From assembly GCA_017538365.1 (NCBI GenBank), contig JAFYIZ010000031.1:1-49945 (forward strand): DNA of 49,945 nt. The letters run 5' to 3'. Shown in pieces: positions 42,320 through 49,945 of the stretch (within the stretch, counting starts at the first letter, position 1; each line of letters opens with the position of its first letter). The notes beneath the pieces are model-generated. The model had not been told where the DNA came from. It did no database searches and was given only the letters and a program-made list of their open reading frames with translations. This DNA comes from a bacterium (lineage in GTDB: Bacteria > UBP6 > UBA1177). A program made the position numbers and the translations under genes.

Positions 42320-43288
42320 ATGAAAGGCTTGGCGAAAATCATTTTTCTTGTTTTTCTGCTGAGCAGTTTCTGCGGCTGTACAAAATCGGTCGAAATCCAA
42401 AATTTCACTTTTTCAGGCATGGGAACGGTTCTTTCAGTGATTTACACCGGCGAAAAGAATGAAGCTCTCGAAAATGCCGTAAAAAAAGATGCCGAAATTG
42501 TTGAATCAGAGCTAAGTTATTATAAAGATTCAAGTTTTGTCTCTATTTTGAACCGAGAGGCTTATGAAAAAGAAGTCGTTGTCCCGGAACATGTCTGCAG
42601 ACTTATCGAAAAAAGCCTCGAATACGGTGAAATGAGCGGCGGAGTTTTCGACATAACTTACAAAAGTACAGGCGAACTCTGGGAAAACAACAAAAACAAG
42701 ATCCCCGACGAAAAAACAATTGAAGAAAAACAGCGTTTCGTAGGCGGCGACAAACTTTCCGTCAACTGCACCGAAAACAAAATAAAATTCGCTAGTCTTG
42801 GTGTAAAAATCGACCTCGGCGGCATAGCAAAAGGCTATGCTATCGACAGAGCCGCAGACATCATGAAAAAATACGGCGTCGAAAATTTCATCGTGAACTA
42901 CGGCGGAGACATGCTTTTCTGCGGAAACAAGGGCGGCAAACCATGGTCAATCGGAATAAAAAATCCGGATAAACCTTCAGAAATACTGAAAAAACTCGAA
43001 CTTGGAACTTCAGGATGCAAAGGAGTCGCGACAAGCGGCGACTACGAGCGGTTTTTCGTGATAGAAGGAGAGACTTTTTCGCATATCCTGAACCCGAAAA
43101 CAGGAAAACCGGTCAAAGACGCGAGATCGGTCACCGTAATCGGGGAAAACGCGACTTTGACGGACGCCGCAGCGACTGCCGTTTCTGTCGCTTTGCACGA
43201 AAAAGAGGCTGTTAAAAAAATTATGGAAAAATTCCGCGTAGAAATATATACTCTCAGCGGTGAAGATTCGGTCTTGAAAGAGTGGTGA
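42320..43288 (+). CDS. apbE: FAD:protein FMN transferase (ApbE), lipoprotein
   Basis: 322 residues. Lipoprotein signal MKGLAKIIFLVFLLSSFCGC (Cys20), then the ApbE domain: FSGMGTVLSV, SGGVFDITY, DLGGIAKGYAIDRA, NYGGDMLFCG, SHILNPKTGKPV and TLTDAAATAVSV with the conserved metal/FAD aspartates. ApbE covalently attaches FMN to Thr/Ser of exported redox proteins such as NqrB/C and RnfD/G. No such target is encoded here. ATG 42320 with GGAG upstream is chosen over an in-frame start at 42281 inside bamA. The 10-base gap after bamA indicates the same operon. Confidence 0.93.
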   Translation: MKGLAKIIFLVFLLSSFCGCTKSVEIQNFTFSGMGTVLSVIYTGEKNEALENAVKKDAEIVESELSYYKDSSFVSILNREAYEKEVVVPEHVCRLIEKSLEYGEMSGGVFDITYKSTGELWENNKNKIPDEKTIEEKQRFVGGDKLSVNCTENKIKFASLGVKIDLGGIAKGYAIDRAADIMKKYGVENFIVNYGGDMLFCGNKGGKPWSIGIKNPDKPSEILKKLELGTSGCKGVATSGDYERFFVIEGETFSHILNPKTGKPVKDARSVTVIGENATLTDAAATAVSVALHEKEAVKKIMEKFRVEIYTLSGEDSVLKEW

Positions 43289-43315
43289 TTTAATATTGGA
43301 AAAATAGGTTGCCAA

Positions 43316-46300
43316 ATGAAATGTTTTTACTGTTCATGCTCGGATGAAAACAAAGACGCCGGTTTTTGTCACGGCTGCGGAAAAGAACTGGCGCGACTGT
43401 GTCCCGTCTGCGGAATAAAATACGATAAAAACGCTAAATTCTGCATGTCGTGCGGCGGAAAACTTGAAGATCTTCCGGTCCGCAAGGCTGAAAGTGCGGC
43501 GGCGGCAGCTCAGAAACAGGCCGAAGACGACGGAATAAAGATCGAATTTGACGACGATGTTCCGCGCGGCGTTTCCAATGTTGAAGAAAAACACCCCAAA
43601 AAAGAAAAAGAAGATTTTCTTGAAATAGATCTCGGTATCGAAGCCGAAGAAGATCCGGGCGAAAAAACGCTCAAAGTACAGACCGAACCGGAAAAAAAAC
43701 CGCGTGTCACGATCGAAATAAAAATGGACGACGAACCGGCTAAAAAAAATCAGGACGGGCCGGAACTCGATTTTGAAAAGCAGGTCGCTGAACAGCGCAA
43801 ACGGAGCACCGAATCAAGAGCGCACAGAAGAACAACGCTTGAATCTTTGGAAAACGAAAAGGGTGCCACCGATTTCATCACGAAATGGGATTCGACAAAA
43901 GAGATTGTCAAAGGATCCAAAAAAAGCGAAAAACCGAAAAAAGCTCCCGACAGTTTCGATGCACTTTTTGAAGAGCTCACATCTTTGACCGTAAAAGTTG
44001 ACAAAGATACCGCCGGAACTCCGGAAAAACCGGATAAACAGGAAAAAAACGATTTTCAGGATTTGTTCGAACCTGTAAAAAAACAGCCTGAAACCAAACC
44101 GGAACAGATTACAAAATCCGAGCAGCCCGCTGTTCAGCCGGAAGAACCTGAAGTTTTACCGGAAGAAACCGAAGAGCTCACGCTTGAAATCGAACCGCAG
44201 ACATCTCCGGCTCAGCAGGATCAGGTTGAAGAAATCGGACACGAACTTTTCTCCGAAGAACCGGAAGAAATAAAGCCGGAACAACCGCAACCTGAACAAC
44301 CTGAAACGGAACACCCCGCTGCAGCCGCTTCGGGAATAATGTTGGTGAAAAACGCCGATTCGTACAAACTTAAACCTCGTCAGGTAAACGAAACTTACGA
44401 TGTTTCTTTCGATGAATTCATTCACGACACTGTAACGCCGGAATTTGAAGAATCGTGCGTTCCGATGCTGCGTAAAATCGAGCAGAATTTCAGAATATGC
44501 AAAGGCGGAATATTCTTCCTGCGCGGTCAGTCCGGCATAGGAAAGAGCCGCTTTTTCAACAACGCAAATGCTTTTTCCGAAAAAACAAAAGATTCTGAAA
44601 ACCAGACTTTCAGAGTCGTTGCAAGCGACGCGAATATTTTTGATTTCGACTTCATGATTTTCATCAATCTCATCAAAAAGCTTATGAAAATCGACTGCAC
44701 CGATCCGAAAATCGTTTCGGAAAAGTTCAATTCCCTCTTCGGAGACGCCCTTCCGGACGGAAAAAAGGAGTGTCTCACCGCGCTGATATGCCTCAATTTC
44801 GTGCCGCTCAAAACAAAGCTGCCGAAACACGATATGGAATACCTTCTTTCGTACATTCTTTACTGCCTCAGCCGCAACAAACCGGTTCTCTGGGTAATAA
44901 ACAATGCGACCGCGCTGAACGTGAGAACGGTGAAATTCCTGTCAAATCTCCGCTCTTTATTCGATTACGCGCCGATGGCTGTAATCTGCATGGTAGATCC
45001 CGACGCTCCGGTCCTCGCCAATGCCGAGCATGAAAATATTTATGATTTCGAAGGTTTCGGCGAACAGAAACTCACAGAAACCATTTTTGCAGCTTTGGGT
45101 ACGAAAAGAATTCCCGCCGACATGGAAAAACTTCTGCGCGAAAAAGCTGGCGGGAACATGCTTTTTACCATCCAACTTACTGAATATCTTAAAGATTTAG
45201 GACTTATTTTCGAAATGAAGGGAAGTTGGCGTTTTGCAAAACTTCCCGATGATTTCGTCTGTCCGGCCAGCATCAACGAGTTGGTAAGCAAGCGTGTCGC
45301 TCTGCTTTCGGAAGATCTGCTGCTCACGTTGAAAGAAATAACGCTTCTCAACCTCTATTCCGTTCCGAAAGAGTTTTTCGCACTCGTTTCAACTACCGGC
45401 GCTGAATGTGTGGACGAACTTATCAAGAAAGGCTACATCGTATCTGACGGCGATTCGCTGCGTTTTGCTTCGAGAGCCGTTATGAACGTACTCAAAAAAA
45501 TGGTTAAAATCGGCAAGCCGGAGCGCACTTTCTACCGCAATATCGTTGATAAACTCGCTGCAGCGCAGGCCGACATCGCTTCGATAAACAAGCACTGGCT
45601 GCTCTTAAGCTACATCAACTTGGGCGGAATAGTCGATAAAAAGATGAATTCTTTCCTCTTTTCTTCCGCCGCATACATGGAAAAACTCGGATTCTTCGAA
45701 ATCGCGCAGAGAAGCTACCAGACGATCATTTCCTCTTTCGAGGCTGATGATACCGAAGATGACTTCAGAATCCTTCCAGAAATCAAAAATGCGCGTCTGT
45801 GGCGCATAGTCGAACCGCAGTGGGCTAAAATTTTCTGGGAAAAGCTGCTCACCTACGCAAAACAGCATTTCGACTATCACCTTGAACTTCTCGCCAAGTC
45901 GGAACTGCTTCTTCTCGACGAGAAAAACATCAATTTCGCCGCAGTTGCCGACATAATCAAAAAATTCCACATCGCAGGCTGCTACGAAGACGAATTCCGC
46001 CTTATCGACAAAACGACAGATATCCTCATTGACAACGAAAACCACCTCGAAGCGAACACTTTCGCAGTCCGCGGCTACAAACTTCTGCGCGACGTCATCG
46101 TAAAATCTGACGGTAAAGGAGTCCGACCGGCAGAATTTATCTATATTCTCTACATCAGAAGCGCGTGCAAGCTCGCCGAAATCTGCATAATGCTCAAGAA
46201 TTATCCGCAGGCGACCGAAATTCTTGAAGAAGCACTCAACTATGCGGAAAAATTCGGCGTTTCCTACTTCAAATCAAAAATCATGTTCCTGCTCGGAAAA

Positions 46301-46480
46301 ATCAGAATGATGAACAAGGAACAGTGGGAAGAACTCATAAAAGACGGTTTTTCCAACGCCCTCATCAGCATGGATTTCTCGATAATAAAGGCTTTCCTTC
46401 ACTTCTTCGAGGAAAACGGACTCGAAAACAAAGAGTGGGTCGAACCTTTCCTTGAATACAAAAACTGCATGAATTTCTAA
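43316..46480 (+). CDS. Double zinc-ribbon protein with ATPase domain and helical repeats
   Basis: 1,054 residues. The N-terminus carries two zinc ribbons (Cys3/6/18/21 and Cys29/32/43/46), then about 300 residues of Glu/Lys/Pro/Gln-rich disordered-looking linker. An AAA/STAND-like ATPase follows: Walker A RGQSGIGKSR (Lys410), a possible Walker B in CLSRNKPVLWVINNAT, and a helical lid. From about 690 onward there are TPR-like helices (AYMEKLGFFEIAQRSYQTII). The layout resembles the zinc ribbon-ATPase-TPR proteins related to class III adenylate cyclases, but no cyclase or kinase domain is present. Signal-transduction or scaffold role is inferred. Ribosome site is weak (AGG, 43307). Last gene of the lol/bam run, 27 bases after apbE. 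Confidence 0.75.
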   Translation: MKCFYCSCSDENKDAGFCHGCGKELARLCPVCGIKYDKNAKFCMSCGGKLEDLPVRKAESAAAAAQKQAEDDGIKIEFDDDVPRGVSNVEEKHPKKEKEDFLEIDLGIEAEEDPGEKTLKVQTEPEKKPRVTIEIKMDDEPAKKNQDGPELDFEKQVAEQRKRSTESRAHRRTTLESLENEKGATDFITKWDSTKEIVKGSKKSEKPKKAPDSFDALFEELTSLTVKVDKDTAGTPEKPDKQEKNDFQDLFEPVKKQPETKPEQITKSEQPAVQPEEPEVLPEETEELTLEIEPQTSPAQQDQVEEIGHELFSEEPEEIKPEQPQPEQPETEHPAAAASGIMLVKNADSYKLKPRQVNETYDVSFDEFIHDTVTPEFEESCVPMLRKIEQNFRICKGGIFFLRGQSGIGKSRFFNNANAFSEKTKDSENQTFRVVASDANIFDFDFMIFINLIKKLMKIDCTDPKIVSEKFNSLFGDALPDGKKECLTALICLNFVPLKTKLPKHDMEYLLSYILYCLSRNKPVLWVINNATALNVRTVKFLSNLRSLFDYAPMAVICMVDPDAPVLANAEHENIYDFEGFGEQKLTETIFAALGTKRIPADMEKLLREKAGGNMLFTIQLTEYLKDLGLIFEMKGSWRFAKLPDDFVCPASINELVSKRVALLSEDLLLTLKEITLLNLYSVPKEFFALVSTTGAECVDELIKKGYIVSDGDSLRFASRAVMNVLKKMVKIGKPERTFYRNIVDKLAAAQADIASINKHWLLLSYINLGGIVDKKMNSFLFSSAAYMEKLGFFEIAQRSYQTIISSFEADDTEDDFRILPEIKNARLWRIVEPQWAKIFWEKLLTYAKQHFDYHLELLAKSELLLLDEKNINFAAVADIIKKFHIAGCYEDEFRLIDKTTDILIDNENHLEANTFAVRGYKLLRDVIVKSDGKGVRPAEFIYILYIRSACKLAEICIMLKNYPQATEILEEALNYAEKFGVSYFKSKIMFLLGKIRMMNKEQWEELIKDGFSNALISMDFSIIKAFLHFFEENGLENKEWVEPFLEYKNCMNF

Positions 46481-46486
46481 ATGAAT

Positions 46487-46508
46487 GAGACGCACCACGG
46501 CGCGTCTC
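46487..46508. repeat. GAGACGC palindrome between convergent genes
   Basis: Perfect 7-bp arms GAGACGC / GCGTCTC with an 8-base loop, between the ATPase gene and ispE. No T-run on either side; it looks like a dispersed GAGACGCG-type repeat rather than a terminator, though it may attenuate transcription from both sides. It overlaps the first base of the ispE stop. Confidence 0.65.
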
Positions 46509-47350
46509 TACAAATCCAACACGATCTTTCTTACTGTTCTGAATCTTTTTGAAAATTCCGAAACGATTTTTCCTGCGGTATTTCCGTTTTTCGTCATTGC
46601 GATAAGTGTTGAACCGCTTCCCGACATGAAAACTTTGTGTGCGCCCATGGTTTCAAGTTCAGCTTTGACGCGGGCGATTTCGGGAAATTCCGCGAAAACT
46701 ATCTCTTCAAAGTCGTTGAAAATATCCTCGTTTTTCCAGGAAAAGTGCTCGGGAACGCGGTTTTTTGTATCGCAATTGGGATAAAATTTGTCGAAAAGCG
46801 AGTAGGCGAGCCCTGTATTTACGTGGATTTCAGGGTTTACGAGAACAAAAAAATCATCGGTCTGCGGAAGATGAATCGGTTCGGTTTTTTCACCCAAACC
46901 TTTGACTATAGCAGGTTTTCCGAGAACGAAAAACGGCACGTCACTACCGACTTTTGAAGCAATTTCAATAAGTTGACTTAAACTTAAGTTAAGTTTGCAG
47001 TATCCGTTCAGAAATTTGAGGAATGCCGCCGCGTTGCTGCTTCCGCCGCCCAGACCTGCGCCGCTCGGAATAGATTTTCTGATTCTGACATCAAATTTAG
47101 GAAGTTCCTGCCCGATGTAACTCTGCAAAGCTAAGTAAGCCTTGAAAATTATGTTTTTTTCGGTCGGAATATTTTCCGAAATTCCTTCCGTCGTAATCGA
47201 AAAAACGGAACTTTCGGCAATTTCAATCGTGTCAAAAAGGTCGATAGGGGCGAAAAGAGAGTTGATGAAGTGCATCCCGCTCTTTACTTCGCGCCCTTCG
47301 ATCTTTAGAAAAATATTGATTTTTGCCGGAGAATAAACTTGTGAAATCAT
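46508..47350 (-). CDS. ispE: 4-diphosphocytidyl-2-C-methyl-D-erythritol kinase IspE
   Basis: 280 residues, normal length. GHMP kinase of the MEP isoprenoid pathway; phosphorylates CDP-ME at the 2-hydroxyl. Seen: SPAKINIFLKI at the N-terminus, the ATP-binding glycine-rich loop PSGAGLGGGSSNAAAFL, SDVPFF, and the C-terminal FMSGSGSTLIA. ATG 47350. It lies 18 bases after the M3 peptidase stop on the same strand, so the two are probably cotranscribed without a clear functional tie. Shows that this organism uses the MEP, not the mevalonate, route. Confidence 0.95.
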   Translation of the reverse strand: MISQVYSPAKINIFLKIEGREVKSGMHFINSLFAPIDLFDTIEIAESSVFSITTEGISENIPTEKNIIFKAYLALQSYIGQELPKFDVRIRKSIPSGAGLGGGSSNAAAFLKFLNGYCKLNLSLSQLIEIASKVGSDVPFFVLGKPAIVKGLGEKTEPIHLPQTDDFFVLVNPEIHVNTGLAYSLFDKFYPNCDTKNRVPEHFSWKNEDIFNDFEEIVFAEFPEIARVKAELETMGAHKVFMSGSGSTLIAMTKNGNTAGKIVSEFSKRFRTVRKIVLDL

Positions 47351-47368
47351 TAAAGAACTAATTGATTT

Positions 47369-49444
47369 TTAGTTGTTGAGCCACTTTTCGAACTCTTCAA
47401 AGGAAACTTCTCTGCCGAGGAAATCGCGGACCATATCCATACCGTCTTTCGCGCCGCCGACTTTAAGAACCAGGTCTCTGTATTTGCCCATAACTTCGGT
47501 ATTCATAAGACCGCCGTTCTGCATGATGAAGCCGTAGAAATCTTTCGCGATCGAAAGCGACCACATGTAGGTGTAGTAATTCGAGCTGTAGCCGTCAAGG
47601 TGTCCGAAATTCTCGATCTGATGGGTCTCATCGTAGGTTTTCCACGGAGAATATTCTTTTTCGGTCTTCTTTTCGAAAGCGTGGTGGTCGAAACCTTCCG
47701 CATCCGGATCCTGAAGGTAAACTTCAAGCGAAAGGATTGCGAGGTAAAGCTGTCTTGAAGTGTGGAGTCCTTTGCCGAATTCATCAGACTTTTTCATCTT
47801 TTCAACAAGGTCTGCAGGAATCGGCTCGCCCGCGTCGTTGGTTGCCCAAAGCTGAAGGATCGAAGCATCCCAGACATATTCTTCCATGAACTGCGACGGA
47901 ACTTCAACGAAGTCTCTCTGGCAGTTGGTTCCCGCAAAACGGATGTATTTGTGCTCGCTTGCAAGAATTCCGTTGATGAGGTGTCCGAACTCGTGGAAAA
48001 GGGTCTGGACGCTGTCGTGGCCGACATAAGCCTTGCCGTTTACCGGAGTCGGGAAGTTGCCGACGATAGCCATTCTCGGAAGTCTTCCTTTGAATCCCTG
48101 CTGGTTCGTGAACATCGCGAAATGTTTGTATTTGTTTTCACGCGGATAGAGGTCGAGGTCGAATGTTCCGATCTGTTTGCCGTCGGAATAAACATCGTAG
48201 GAAAGAATGCTTTCGTGCCAAACGTCATCGCGTTTGATCTGTTTGAACTCAAGGCCGAAAATCTTGGAATTTACTGTGAAAATTCCGTTAAGAACTTTCT
48301 GGATTTCAAAGTAGGGTCTTACTGTTTCGGGGTCGTAGTTGAACTTTTCCATTCTGACAAGACGCGGATAGTAGAATCTGTCCCACGGCTCGATTTCAAC
48401 ATCTTCGCGACCAAGAACAGCTTTTTTCTTCGCAAGAAGAACTTCAGCTTCTTTCTTAGCGTAAGGCATTGACATTGCTGCAATTTTCTTTACGAAATTT
48501 TCAGCGTTCTCGGGATTTCCGATCATCATTTTAGCCTGGGAATATTCAGGCCAGTTTTTGTAGCCCAGAAGGTTGGCGATTTTCTTTCTCGCTTTGAGAA
48601 GTTTGTCGAAAACCTCTTCGTTTGAAGGATAAGCGACAGTCTGAGCCATAAAATACATCTCTTTTCTCAGAGTTTCGTCGTCAGCCGATTCCATTACCGG
48701 GAAGTAATCCGGATAATCGGTGGTAAGCGTGATCATGCCGTTTTCGTCTTTCGCATGACCGTTGATGAAGTCTTCGGGAAGTCCTTTGAGTCTTTCCGGA
48801 GCGACTTTGATGCTCTTTCTGTCGGAAGCGATATTTGCATTGAACTGCTGCGAAATCGCAACAAGTTCTGCATTGACTTTTTTGATTTCTTCACGGGTTT
48901 TGTCGTCTTTATCAACGCCCGAACGCTTGAAATCGTCGATAACATCCTTGAGGAAGCGTTTGTCTTCCGCATCGAATGCTGGATCGTCAGCGGGAATCGC
49001 CGCCATTACTTTGTAAAGGTCTGCGTCAAGGTTGATTTCGGAAAGCATCGCCATAAGTTCGCTTTCGGCAGCCATTGAAGCGTCTCTCATTCCTTTGTCG
49101 GGGTGGTTCATCTGATAAATTTCGATTTTGCCCCAGGCATCTTCGATTTTGATTTCGAAATTGTTGAAAAGCTGGAGTTTTTCGATTGAAGTTCTTCCTT
49201 CAGGATTTGCCTTGATGTCAGCGATGATCGCTTTTACAGCGGCAAATTCGTCAGTACAGTGTTTGTAGAAAGCATTGCCCAACTCACCGAAATCGGGAGC
49301 TTTTTCTTCAGCTTTTTCAGGCTGAGCCGCCTGTTCCGGAGCTGCGGACTGTTTTGCAGGCTCTTCCTCTTTTACCGGCTGGCTTCCGCACGAAGCGAAG
49401 ATAAATCCGGCAATAACTGCCAAAATAACCAATCTTTTTTTCAT
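47369..49444 (-). CDS. M3-family oligopeptidase, lipoprotein
   Basis: 691 residues. Lipoprotein signal MKKRLVILAVIAGFIFASC (Cys19), then a short Glu/Ala/Pro/Gln linker and a full M3 (thimet oligopeptidase/PepF-like) helical fold. The zinc motif is LFHEFGHLING, with His484/Glu485/His488; a downstream RDFVEVPSQFMEE supplies the third ligand Glu, and YSSNYYTYMWS is the conserved substrate-binding tyrosine segment. Most bacterial M3 enzymes are cytosolic; anchoring to the envelope points to degradation of peptides in the periplasm or outside. ATG 49444 is chosen over an in-frame codon at 49519 because GGGAGG precedes it and the signal starts there. Divergent from glyA. Confidence 0.92.
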   Translation of the reverse strand: MKKRLVILAVIAGFIFASCGSQPVKEEEPAKQSAAPEQAAQPEKAEEKAPDFGELGNAFYKHCTDEFAAVKAIIADIKANPEGRTSIEKLQLFNNFEIKIEDAWGKIEIYQMNHPDKGMRDASMAAESELMAMLSEINLDADLYKVMAAIPADDPAFDAEDKRFLKDVIDDFKRSGVDKDDKTREEIKKVNAELVAISQQFNANIASDRKSIKVAPERLKGLPEDFINGHAKDENGMITLTTDYPDYFPVMESADDETLRKEMYFMAQTVAYPSNEEVFDKLLKARKKIANLLGYKNWPEYSQAKMMIGNPENAENFVKKIAAMSMPYAKKEAEVLLAKKKAVLGREDVEIEPWDRFYYPRLVRMEKFNYDPETVRPYFEIQKVLNGIFTVNSKIFGLEFKQIKRDDVWHESILSYDVYSDGKQIGTFDLDLYPRENKYKHFAMFTNQQGFKGRLPRMAIVGNFPTPVNGKAYVGHDSVQTLFHEFGHLINGILASEHKYIRFAGTNCQRDFVEVPSQFMEEYVWDASILQLWATNDAGEPIPADLVEKMKKSDEFGKGLHTSRQLYLAILSLEVYLQDPDAEGFDHHAFEKKTEKEYSPWKTYDETHQIENFGHLDGYSSNYYTYMWSLSIAKDFYGFIMQNGGLMNTEVMGKYRDLVLKVGGAKDGMDMVRDFLGREVSFEEFEKWLNN

Positions 49445-49491
49445 TTTTTCCTCCCACAATATGAAAAAACATTGCCTTTTTAAAGCGCAAA

Positions 49492-49519
49492 ATTTTAAGG
49501 AATAAGGGAAAAGTGTCAA
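49492..49519 (-). promoter_or_regulatory. Promoter of the M3 peptidase/ispE operon
   Basis: Minus strand: perfect TTGACA (49519-49514), 16 bp, TAAAAT (49497-49492), then TTTGCGC. Confidence 0.7.
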
Positions 49520-49532
49520 TTTTTCCGCAAAT

Positions 49533-49560
49533 TTGCAAAATAATTTATTATTATTAAACT
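49533..49560 (+). promoter_or_regulatory. Candidate glyA promoter
   Basis: TTGCAA (49533-49538), 16 bp, TAAACT (49555-49560), then GTTGCGG. It is back to back with the M3 peptidase promoter, 13 bp apart. Confidence 0.5.
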
Positions 49561-49601
49561 GTTGCGGTTTTTTGGTTTTTTAACTTTTTTTGGAGGATAA
49601 A

Positions 49602-49945
49602 ATGTTGAATTTGAAGTACATCCCGAGCGTTGACCCGGAAGTTGCAGCAATCATTGAAAAAGAGGCAGAGAGACAGGAAGGCGGTCTTGAACTTATCGCC
49701 AGTGAAAACTTTACGAGCAATGCAGTCATGGAGGCTCAGGGCTCGCTGCTTACCAACAAATATGCCGAAGGTTATCCGAAAAAGAGATACTACGGCGGCT
49801 GCGAAGTAGTCGACCAGGTCGAAAAACTTGCAAAAGAAAGAGCTTGCCAGCTTTTCGGTGCTGAATGCGCAAACGTTCAGCCCCACAGCGGATCTCAGGC
49901 AAATATGAGCGTTTACTTCACGGTATGCAAACCGGGTGACACGGT
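49602..49945 (+). CDS. glyA: Serine hydroxymethyltransferase GlyA, 3' end outside window
   Basis: The first 114 codons are present and the gene runs off the window. The protein starts [21 protein letters not shown] and contains [35 protein letters not shown] and PHSGSQANM, all invariant in GlyA. It is a PLP enzyme that interconverts serine and glycine while loading tetrahydrofolate with a one-carbon unit. A strong TGGAGG (49591-49596) precedes ATG 49602. Read directly from the DNA; nothing unusual in the part visible. Confidence 0.96.
   Translation, partial: MLNLKYIPSVDPEVAAIIEKEAERQEGGLELIASENFTSNAVMEAQGSLLTNKYAEGYPKKRYYGGCEVVDQVEKLAKERACQLFGAECANVQPHSGSQANMSVYFTVCKPGDT

Noticed and set aside
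43316-46480. Adenylate cyclase or Ser/Thr kinase
   Set aside because: Zinc-ribbon/ATPase/TPR layout occurs with cyclases, but no cyclase or kinase catalytic motif is present in the protein.
1-49945. tRNA, rRNA or riboswitch genes
   Set aside because: No cloverleaf-like sequence ending in a recognisable T-loop and no long noncoding leader with riboswitch features was noticed; an untested negative made by eye.

Overview
The window looks like a chromosomal segment of a Gram-negative bacterium with moderately low GC and A-rich leaders. It encodes BamA, a LolCD lipoprotein-release system, at least six predicted lipoproteins, a porin-like barrel, a soluble lytic transglycosylase, MEP-pathway IspE and a CarD-type RNA polymerase regulator. 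Three features lean towards a Myxococcota-like or other former deltaproteobacterial lineage: Asp/Pro/Glu-rich lipoprotein linkers, a CGNG...GERCD cysteine motif of the kind common in myxobacterial surface proteins, and the lolC-lolD-bamA gene order. That placement is an inference of low certainty. No tRNA, rRNA or CRISPR array was seen.

Layout: (a) 1-5194, an AT-rich defence island: mcrB (5' end outside the window), mcrC, a divergently placed mazEF toxin-antitoxin pair with a readable promoter/operator, and an ORF6N-domain gene. (b) 5262-9688, a WYL regulator, phosphomannomutase/phosphoglucomutase, a small secreted Cys-rich protein, and a hotdog thioesterase plus UDP-glucuronate decarboxylase operon (surface sugar supply). 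(c) 9974-13547, an apparent operon of a tandem ACT protein, a porin-like outer-membrane protein and an AmpG-like transporter. (d) 13548-23034, a tandemly duplicated array of beta-propeller lipoproteins interleaved with a DUF4143-type ATPase: one intact unit, one decayed unit and a third diverged lipoprotein. (e) 23163-26536, a PP2C phosphatase/cNMP-binding fusion translationally coupled to a lytic transglycosylase.

(f) 26551-31552, lipoprotein-mnmE-mnmG-rsmG on the minus strand, with two perfect parS sites inside rsmG and mnmG, implying proximity to the replication origin. (g) 31704-36024, a steroid 5-alpha-reductase-like membrane enzyme coupled to a LolA-like periplasmic protein, divergent from a secreted zinc metallopeptidase. 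(h) 36164-46480, carD, a small unknown gene, a lipoprotein with Ca-binding-like loops, lolC, lolD, bamA, apbE and a 1,054-residue zinc-ribbon ATPase, all on the plus strand: an envelope-biogenesis run. (i) 46508-49945, ispE and an M3 oligopeptidase lipoprotein (minus), divergent from glyA, which runs off the window.

Across the window at least a dozen candidate promoters share one architecture: a TTG-led -35, exactly 16 bp, then TAwAAT, often followed by a CG-rich discriminator. The mazE promoter (17 bp) departs from it, which fits acquisition from elsewhere. The strongest candidates for new biology are the duplicated lipoprotein/ATPase array, the uniform promoter class, the steroid-reductase/LolA-like pair, and the zinc-ribbon ATPase. 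No completely novel defence system could be demonstrated from sequence alone.
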